This document shows positions 36,001 through 43,715 of a stretch of DNA of 43,715 nucleotides, in pieces; positions within the stretch are counted from its first letter, which is position 1, and the number at the start of each line of letters is the position of its first letter. The DNA comes from Liolophura sinensis. Its lineage: Eukaryota > Mollusca > Polyplacophora > Chitonida > Chitonidae. The stretch is from the NCBI RefSeq assembly GCF_032854445.1, contig NW_027018308.1:1-43715 (forward strand). The letters run 5' to 3'. Under the pieces are notes generated by a model, which saw nothing but the letters and a program-made list of their open reading frames with translations, was not told the DNA's origin and did not search any database. The position numbers were made by a program, and so were the translations under genes.

Positions 36001-38501
36001 GCAACGCGGTTTGCACCATTCGATTTCTCGTGACAAAATACGTCGGATTAGCCTCTTACCAGCAGCACTGGAACAGTTTTTCCACTTTTGCATTTTTGTT
36101 TGGTCTTTTTGTTAATTGAAATCGGATACACTGTACTATGCACAATCGCGACTGGTCGTTACTATATTCAACTTTTAACTATACGTTATGTGCCCTTCGG
36201 TAGCCCAGAAGACGTCAAATCTTTGGGCTAAGCCCATTTAACTCATCCAGCAATTGTCTTACTTTTAAGTCCAAGACAATCTCAATGTCTTTATCTACGT
36301 GTAGAAAAACCACACCATTTGTACATAAAAAACACAAAGTACTAGATACAGCCTGCTGTAAAAAGTACAACTGATCACTGACCCACATCAATAAGGTTCT
36401 AAAAGATGCGGAATTGGGCCAGGCATCGGCAGCTGTTTAAAAAATTGCAAATATCCCTGGTTTCCATGGAGTAAGAGCCGTTGCTAGGCACGTGACTATG
36501 ACATCAATGCTCATTCAATTGTCGCTACAGCCAAAAGTATTGGTCGGAGAGCAACGCGGTTTGCACCATTCGATTTCTCGTGACAAAATACGTCGGATTA
36601 GCCTCTTACTAGCAGCACTGGAACAGTTTTTCCACTTTTGCATTTTTGCCTGGTCTTTTTGTTAATTGAAATCGGATACACTGTACTATGCACAATCGAG
36701 ACTGGTCGTTACTATATTCAACTTTTAACTATACGTTATGTGCCCTTCGGTAGCCCAGAAGACGTCAAATCTTTGGGCTAAGCCCATTTAACTCATCCAG
36801 CAATTGTCTTACTTCTAAATCCAAGACAATTTCAATGTCTTTATCTACGTGTAGAAAAACCACACCATTCGTACATAAAAAACACAATGTACTAGATACA
36901 GTCTGCTGTAAAAAGTACAACTGATCACTGAACCACATCTATAAGGTTCTAATAGATGCGGAATTGGGCCAGGCATCGGCAGCTGTTTAAAAAATTGCAA
37001 ATATCCCTGGTTTCCATGGAGTAAGAGCCGTTGCTAGGCACGTGACTATGACATCAATGCTCATTCAATTGTCGCTACAGCCAAAAGTATTGGTCGGAGA
37101 GCAACGCGGTTTGCACCATTCGATTTCTCGTGACAAAATACGTCGGATTACCCTCTTACCAGCAGCACTGGAACAGTTTTTCCACTTTTGCATTTTTGCC
37201 TGGTCTTTTTGTTAATTTGAAATCGGATACAATCTACTATGTACAATCGCGACTGGTCATTACTATATTCAACTTTTGACTATAAGTTATGTGCCCTTCT
37301 GTAGCCCAGAAGACGTCAAATCTTTGGGCTAAGCCCATTTAACTCACCCAGCAATTGTCTTACTTTTAAGTCCAAGACAATCTCAATGTCTTTATCTACG
37401 TGTAGAAAAACCACACCATTCGTACATAAAAAACACAATGTACTAGATACAGTCTGCTGTAAAAAGTACAACTGATCACTGAACCACATTTATAAGGTTC
37501 TAATAGATGCGGAATTGGGCCAGGCATCGGCAGCTGTTAAAAAATTGCATATTTCCCTGGTTTCCATGGAGTAAGAGCCGTTGCTGGGCACGTGACTATG
37601 ACATCAATGATCATTCAATTGTCGCTACAGCCAAAAGTATTGGTCGGAGAGCAACGCGGTTTGCACCATTCGATTTCTCGTGACAAAATACGTCGGATTA
37701 GCCTCTTACCAGCAGCACTGGAACAGTTTTTCCACTTTTGCATTTTTGCCTGGTCTTTTTGTTAATTGAAATCGGATACACTGTACTATGCACAATCGCG
37801 ACTGGTCGTTACTATATTCAACTTTTAACTATACGTTATGTGCCCTTCTGTAGCCCAGAAGACGTCAAATCTTTGGGCTAAGCCCATTTAACTCATCCAG
37901 CAATTGTCTTACTTTTAAGTTCAAGAGAATTTCAATGTCTTTATCTACGTGTAGAAAAACCACACCATTCGTACATAAAAAACACAATGTACTAGATACA
38001 GTCTGCTGTAAAAAGTACAACTGATCACTGAACCACATCTATAAGGTTCTAATAGATGCGGAATTGGGCCAGGCATCGGCAGCTGTTTAAAAAATTGCAA
38101 ATTTCCCTGGTTTCCATGGAGTAAGAGCCGTTGCTAGGCACGTGACTATGACATTAATGATCATTCAATTGTCGCTACAGCCAAAAGTATTGGTCGGAGA
38201 GCAACGCGGTTTGCACCATTCGATTTTCTCGTGACAAAATACCTCGGATTACCCTCTTACCAGCAGCACTGGAACAGTTTTTCCACTTTTGCATTTTTGC
38301 CTGGTTCTTTTGTTAATTGAAATCGGATACACTGTACTATGCACAATCGCGACTGGTCGTTACTATATTCAACTTTTAACTATACGTTATGTGCCCTTCG
38401 GTAGCCCAGAAGACGTCAAATCTTTGGGCTAAGCCCATTTAACTCACCCAGCAATTGTCTTACTTTTAAGTCCAAGACAATCTCAATGTCTTTATCTACG
38501 T
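33002..38501 (+). repeat. Array block, units 61-70, between the two 8.8-kb copies
   Basis: Units start at 33002, 33551, 34101, 34652, 35202, 35751, 36301, 36851, 37402 and 37951. Types are g/B, b/C', d/A, g/mixed, q/D, b/B, b-like/C', d/A, g/B, d/B. Unit 64 is a mosaic back: GTTAATTG and TATGCACAATCGCG of B joined to GGTCATTAC and CCTTCTG of A. Unit 65 is an isolated left-type q/D unit deep in the right half. Units 63, 67 and 68 carry TTGCTAGGCACG linked to AATGCTCATT. Unit 70 has an extra T in CGATTTTCTCG near 38221. Confidence 0.84.
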
Positions 38502-41500
38502 GTAGAAAAACCACACCATTCGTACATAAAAAACACAATGTACTAGATACAGTCTGCTGTAAAAAGTACAACTGATCACTGACCCACATTTATAAGGTTC
38601 TAAAAGATGCGGAATTGGCCCAGGCATCGGCAGCTGTTTAAAAAATTGCAAATTTCCCTGGTTTCCATGGAGTAAGAGCCGCTGCTGGGCACGTGACTAT
38701 GACATCAATGATCATTCAATTGTCGCTACAGCCAAAAGTATTGGTCGGAGAGCAACGCGGTTTGCACCATTCGATTTCTCGTGACAAAATACGTCGGATT
38801 ACCCTCTTACCAGCAGCACTGGAACAGTTTTTCCACTTTTGCATTTTTGCCTGGTTCTTTTGTTAATTGAAATCGGATACACTGTACTATGCACAATCGC
38901 GACTGGTCGTTACTATATTCAACTTTTAACTATACGTTATGTGCCCTTCGGTAGCCCAGAAGACGTCAAATCTTTGGGCTAAGCCCATTTAACTCATCCA
39001 GCAATTGTCTTACTTCTAAGTCCAAGACAATCTCAATGTCTTTATCTACGTGTAGAAAACCACACCATTCGTACATAAAAAACACAATGTACTAGATACA
39101 GTCTGCTGTAAAAAGTACAACTGATCACTGAACCACATCTATAAGGTTCTAATAGATGCGGAATTGGGCCAGGCATCGGCAGCTGTTTAAAAAATTGCAA
39201 ATTTCCCTGGTTTCCATGGAGTAAGAGCCGTTGCTAGGCACGTGACTATGACATCAATGATCATTCAATTGTCGCTACAGCCAAAAGTATTGGTCGGAGA
39301 GCAACGCGGTTTGCACCATTCGATTTCTCGTCACAAAATACGTCGGATTAGCCTCTTACCAGCAGCACTGGAACAGTTTTTCCACTTTTGCATTTTTGCC
39401 TGGTCTTTTTGTTAATATGAAATCGGATACAATCTACTATGTACAATCGCGACTGGTCATTACTATATTCAACTTTTGACTATAAGTTATGTGCCCTTCT
39501 GTAGCCCAGAAGACGTCAAATCTTTGGGCTAAGCCCATTTAATTCACCCAGCAATTGTCTTACTTTTAAGTCCAAGACAATCTCAATGTCTTTATCTACG
39601 TGTAGAAAAACCACACCATTCGTACATAAAAAACACAATGTACTAGATACAGTCTGCTGTAAAAAGTACAACTGATCACTGAACCACATTTATAAGGTTC
39701 TAATAGATGCGGAATTGGGCCAGGCATCGGCAGCTGTTAAAAAATTGCATATTTCCCTGGTTTCCATGGAGTAAGAGCCGTTGCTGGGCACGTGACTATG
39801 ACATCAATGATCATTCAATTGTCGCTACAGCCAAAAGTATTGGTCGGAGAGCAACGCGGTTTGCACCATTCGATTTCTCGTGACAAAATACGTCGGATTA
39901 GGCCCTTACCAGCAGCACTGGAACAGTTTTTCCACTTTTGCATTTTTGCCTGGTTTTTTTGTTAATTGAAATCGGATACACTGTACTATGCACAATCGCG
40001 ACTGGTCGTTACTATATTCAACTTTTAACTATACGTTACGTACCCTTCGGTAGCCCAGAAGACGTCAAATCTTTGGGCTAATCCCATTTAACTCATCCAG
40101 CAATTGTCTTACTTTTAAGTCCAAGACAATCTCAATGTCTTTATCTACGTGTAGAAAAACCACACCATTTGTACATAAAAAATACAAAGTACTAGATACA
40201 GCCTGCTGTAAAAAGTACAACTGATCACTGACCCACATCAATAAGGTTCTAAAAGATGCGGAATTGGCCCAGGCATCGGCAGCTGTTTAGAAAATTGCAA
40301 ATTTACCTGGTTTCCATGGAGTAAGAGCCGTTGCTGGGCACGTGACTATGACATCAATGATCATTCAATTGTCGCTACAGCCAAAAGTATTGGTCGGAGA
40401 GCAACGCGGTTTGCACCATTCGATTTCTCGTGACAAAATACGTCGGATTAGCCTCTTACTAGCAGCACTGGAACAGTTTTTCCACTTTTGCATTTTTGCC
40501 TGGTCTTTTTGTTAATTGAAATCGGATACACTGTACTATGCACAATCGAGACTGGTCGTTACTATATTCAACTTTTAACTATACGTTATGTGCCCTTCGG
40601 TAGCCCAGAAGACGTCAAATCTTTGGGCTAAGCCCATTTAACTCATCCAGCAATTGTCTTACTTCTAAGTCCAAGACAATTTCAATGTCTTTATCTACGT
40701 GTAGAAAAACCACACCATTCGTACATAAAAAACACAATGTACTAGATACAGTCTGCTGTAAAAAGTACAACTGATCACTGAACCACATCTATAAGGTTCT
40801 AATAGATGCGGAATTGGGCCAGGCATCGGCAGCTGTTTAAAAAATTGCAAATATCCCTGGTTTCCATGGAGTAAGAGCCGTTGCTAGGCACGTGACTATG
40901 ACATCAATGCTCATTCAATTGTCGCTACAGCCAAAAGTATTGGTCGGAGAGCAACGCGGTTTGCACCATTCGATTTCTCGTCACAAAATACGTCGGATTA
41001 GCCTCTTACCAGCAGCACTGGAACAGTTTTTCCACTTTTGCATTTTTGCCTGGTCTTTTTGTTAATTTGAAATCGGATACAATCTACTATGTACAATCGC
41101 GACTGGTCATTACTATATTCAACTTTTGACTATAAGTTATGTGCCCTTCTGTAGCCCAGAAGACGTCAAATCTTTGGGCTAAGCCCATTTAACTCACCCA
41201 GCAATTGTCTTACTTTTAAGTCCAAGACAATCTCAATGTCTTTATCTACGTGTAGAAAAACCACACCATTCGTACATAAAAAAACACAAAGTACTAAATA
41301 CAGTCTGCTGTAAAAAGTACAACTGATCACTGAACCACATTTATAAGGTTCTAATAGATGCGGAATTGGGCCAGGCATCGGCAGCTGTTAAAAAATTGCA
41401 TATTTCCCTGGTTTCCATGGAGTAAGAGCCGTTGCTGGGCACGTGACTATGACATCAATGATCATTCAATTGTCGCTACAGCCAAAAGTATTGGTCGGAG

Positions 41501-41802
41501 AGCAACGCGGTTTGCACCATTCGATTTCTCGTCACAAAATACGTCGGATTAGCCTTCTTACCAGCAGCACTGGAACAGTTTTTCCACTTTGGCATTTTTG
41601 TTTGGTCTTTTTGTTAATTGAAATCGGATACACTGTACTATGCACAATCGCGACTGGTCGTTACTATATTCAACTTTTAACTATACGTTATGTGCCCTTC
41701 GGTAGCCCAGAAGACGTCAAATCTTTGGGCTAAGCCCATTTAACTCACCCAGCAATTGTCTTACTTTTAAGTCCAAGACAATCTCAATGTCTTTATCTAC
41801 GT
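38502..41802 (+). repeat. Second copy of the 8.8-kb-spaced six-unit block (units 71-76)
   Basis: Units start at 38502, 39052, 39602, 40151, 40701 and 41252. Types are b/B, d/A, g/B, b/C', d/A, g/B, matching units 55-60 in order and in rare markers. Differences between the copies are few. One is GTTATGTACCC near 31236 against GTTACGTACCC near 40036. Another is a d-like front in unit 72 where unit 56 has CCCACATCAATAAGG. The match ends before about 41.73 kb, where AAGCCC stands against AAGTCC at 32.93 kb. The copying therefore moved about 3.3 kb as a unit. Confidence 0.87.
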
Positions 41803-43715
41803 GTAGAAAAACCACACCATTCGTACATAAAAAACACAATGTACTAGATACAGTCTGCTGTAAAAAGTACAACTGATCACTGACCCACATTATAAGGTTC
41901 TAAAAGATGCGGAATTGGCCCAGGCATCGGCAGCTGTTTAAAAAATTGCAAATTTCCCTGGTTTCCATGGAGTAAGAGCCGCTGCTGGGCACGTGACTAT
42001 GACATCAATGATCATTCAATTGTCGCTACAGCCAAAAGTATTGTCGGAGAGCAACGCGGTTTGCACCATTCGATTTCTCGTGACAAAATACGTCGGATTA
42101 CCCTCTTACCAGCAGCACTGGAACAGTTTTTCCACTTTTGCATTTTTGCCTGGTTCTTTTGTTAATTGAAAATCGGATACACTGTACTATGCACAATCGC
42201 GACTGGTCGTTACTATATTCAACTTTTAACTATACGTTATGTGCCCTTCGGTAGCCCAGAAGACGTCAATCTTTGGGCTAAGCCCATTTAACTCATCCAG
42301 CAATTGTCTTACTTCTAAGTCCAAGACAATCTCAATGTCTTTATCTACGTGTAGAAAACCACACCATTCGTACATAAAAAACACAATGTACTAGATACAG
42401 TCTGCTGTAAAAAGTACAACTGATCACTGACCCACATCAATAAGGTTCTAATAGATGCGGAATTGGGCCAGGCATCGGCAGCTGTTTAAAAAATTGCAAA
42501 TTTCCCTGGTTTCCATGGAGTAAGAGCCGTTGCTAGGCACGTGACTATGACATCAATGATCATTCAATTGTCGCTACAGCCAAAAGTATTGGTCGGAGAG
42601 CAACGCGGTTTGCACCATTCGATTTCTCGTCACAAAATACGTCGGATTAGCCTCTTACCAGCAGCACTGGAACAGTTTTTCCACTTTGCATTTTGCCTGG
42701 TCTTTTTGTTAATTTGAAATCGGATACAATCTACTATGTACAATCGCGACTGGTCATTACTATATTCAACTTTTTGACTATAAGTTATGTGCCCTTCTGT
42801 AGCCCAGAAGACGTCAAATCTTTGGCTAAGCCCATTTAACTCACCAGCAATTGTCTTACTTTTAAGTCCAAGACAATCTCAATGTCTTTATCTACGTGTA
42901 GAAAAACCACACCATTCGTACATAAAAAAACACAAAGTACTAAATACAGTCTGCTGTAAAAAGTACAACTGATCACTGAACCACATTTATAAGGTTCTAA
43001 TAGATGCGAATTGGGCCAGGCATCGGCAGCTGTTAAAAAATTGCATATTTCCTGGTTTCCATGGAGTAAGAGCCGTTGCTGGGCACGTGACTATGACATC
43101 AATGATCATTCAATTGTCGCTACAGCCAAAAGTATTGGTCGGAGAGCAACGCGGTTTTGCACCATTCGATTTCTCGTCACAAAATACGTCGGATTAGCCT
43201 TCTTACCAGCAGCCACTGGAACAGTTTTTCCACTTTGGCATTTTTGTTTGGTCTTTTTGTTAATTGAAATCGGATACACTGTACTATGCACAATCGCGAC
43301 TGGTCGTTACTATATTTCAACTTTTAACTATACGTTATGTGCCCTTCGGTAGCCCAGAAGACGTCAAATCTTTGGGCTAAGCCCATTTAACTCACCCAGC
43401 AATTGTCTTACTTTTAAGTCCAAGACAATCTCAATGTCTTTATCTACGTGTAGAAAAACCACACGCATTCGTACATAAAAAAACACAATGTACTAGATAC
43501 AGTCTGCTGTAAAAGTACAACTGATCACTGACCCACATTTATAAGGTTCTAAAAGATGCGGAATTGGCCCAGGCATCGGCAGCTGTTTAAAAAATTGCAA
43601 ATTTCCCTGGTTTCCATGGAGTAAGAGCCGCTGCTGGGCACGTGACTATGACATCAATGATCATTCAATTGTCGCTACAGCCAAAAGTATTGGTCGGAGA
43701 GCAAACGCGGTTTGC
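41803..43715 (+). repeat. Terminal block, units 77-79 and partial unit 80, with many one-base indels
   Basis: Units start at 41803, 42351, 42898 and 43450; the last is cut at the window edge. Types follow b/B, A, g/B, b. GTACTAAATAC and CCACTTTGGCATTTTTG recur three units (about 1.65 kb) after their copies in unit 76, so the trimer steps on. Single-base indels absent from sister units are dense here: GTATTGTCGG near 42039, GACGTCAATC near 42262, CCACTTTGCATTTTGCC near 42680, TTTGGCTAAG near 42822, CTCACCAGC near 42840, GATGCGAATT near 43003, CGGTTTTGC near 43152 and GCAGCCACTGG near 43209. Most change homopolymer length. Confidence 0.88.

Larger units (their letters stand above)
1..43715 (+). 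repeat. Satellite DNA array of ~550-bp units, 79 full copies plus a 266-bp partial
   Basis: The same ~550-bp sequence recurs head to tail with no interruption. Unit starts (GTAGAAAA) can be followed from 1 to 43450, and spacing stays at 547-554 bp (43449/79 = 550.0). All units lie in one orientation and no foreign sequence intervenes. Divergence between units is by eye only a few percent, mostly fixed alternative bases shared by groups of units. Length, homogeneity and absence of genes mark it as a complex satellite of a eukaryotic chromosome. A 550-bp unit would hold about three nucleosomes of ~183 bp, which is inference only. Both window edges cut a unit, so the array is longer than shown. 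I do not recognise the family. Confidence 0.99.

Noticed and set aside
1-43715. CRISPR array or bacterial/phage origin
   Set aside because: The repeat unit is 550 bp with no short repeat/spacer alternation, there are no cas-like genes, and tens of kb without coding capacity is not compatible with a bacterial or phage segment.
1-43715. Tandem rRNA, 5S, tRNA or histone gene cluster
   Set aside because: No rRNA or tRNA core sequence and no histone reading frame could be recognised in the unit on either strand.
1-43715. Transposable element insertion or inverted unit
   Set aside because: Unit spacing never leaves 547-554 bp and the orientation never changes, so there is no room for an insertion. 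No terminal repeats or target-site duplications are visible.
1-43715. Telomeric repeats at either end
   Set aside because: No TTAGGG-, TTAGG- or similar short tandem motif is present; both edges are ordinary satellite units.

Overview
The whole 43.7-kb window is a single head-to-tail satellite DNA array. A unit of about 550 bp repeats 79 complete times, followed by a 266-bp partial unit. Taking GTAGAAAA as the arbitrary unit start, units begin at 1, 550, 1100, 1651, 2201, 2751 and so on to 43450. Unit length is 547-554 bp (mean 550.0). Every unit has the same orientation. I see no gene, RNA gene, transposon, CRISPR array, non-satellite spacer or inverted unit, and the array runs off both ends. 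The open reading frames that recur in many units are by-products of the repeat and are broken in sister units by single-base changes.

Tens of kilobases of pure complex satellite point to a eukaryotic chromosome: centromeric, pericentromeric, subtelomeric, or sex- or B-chromosome heterochromatin. I do not recognise the family and cannot name the organism. A hand count of the unit at 1651-2200 gives 225 G+C of 550 (40.9 %) and about 20 CpG dinucleotides, so there is little CpG depletion. That fits a lineage with light germline CpG methylation, or an array that escapes it, but it is not a taxonomic assignment.

Units differ mainly in two short segments. Front segment (unit offset about 81-150): q = CTATAAGG with GATGCAGAATTGGGCC and GTTAAAAAATT; b = AAAAGATGCGG with GGCCC and GTTTAAAAAATTGCAAA; g = TTTATAAGG with GTTAAAAAATTGCATA; d = CTATAAGG with GATGCGGAATTGGGCC and TGCAAA. 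Back segment (offset about 355-455): A = GTTAATTTG, ACAATCTACTATG, GGTCATTAC, CCTTCTG; B = GTTAATTG, CACTGTACTATGCAC, GGTCGTTAC, ACTATACG, CCTTCGG; C = like B up to TGCAC, then ATCGAGACTGG, TTACTGTATTC, CCTTCTG; C' = ATCGAGACTGG followed by B sequence; D = CACTGTACTATGTAC, GACTGTAAG, usually GGGCAAAG.

With these labels the array shows higher-order repeats (HORs). Units 1-4 are irregular. Units 5-12 (2201-6598) follow a three-unit (1.65 kb) HOR of g/A, q/D, b/C. Units 13-19 and 20-26 are two adjacent copies of a seven-unit (3.85 kb) HOR. Units 27-48 are mixed, with local one-unit duplications and reappearances of the q-b-g trimer. From about 26.4 kb rightward another trimer dominates: g/B, b/B or C', d/A. 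A six-unit block (29.7-33.0 kb) recurs 8.8 kb downstream (38.5-41.8 kb), and the last five units step forward in threes. The final 2.2 kb carries many one-base indels not seen elsewhere, as in a poorly polished contig end.

The more conserved parts of the unit hold several dyads: two imperfect hairpins 22 bp apart, a CACGTGAC element 9 bp from a perfect AATGATCATT palindrome, and a T-tract cluster. These are the best candidates for protein-binding or structural function, but nothing here proves one.
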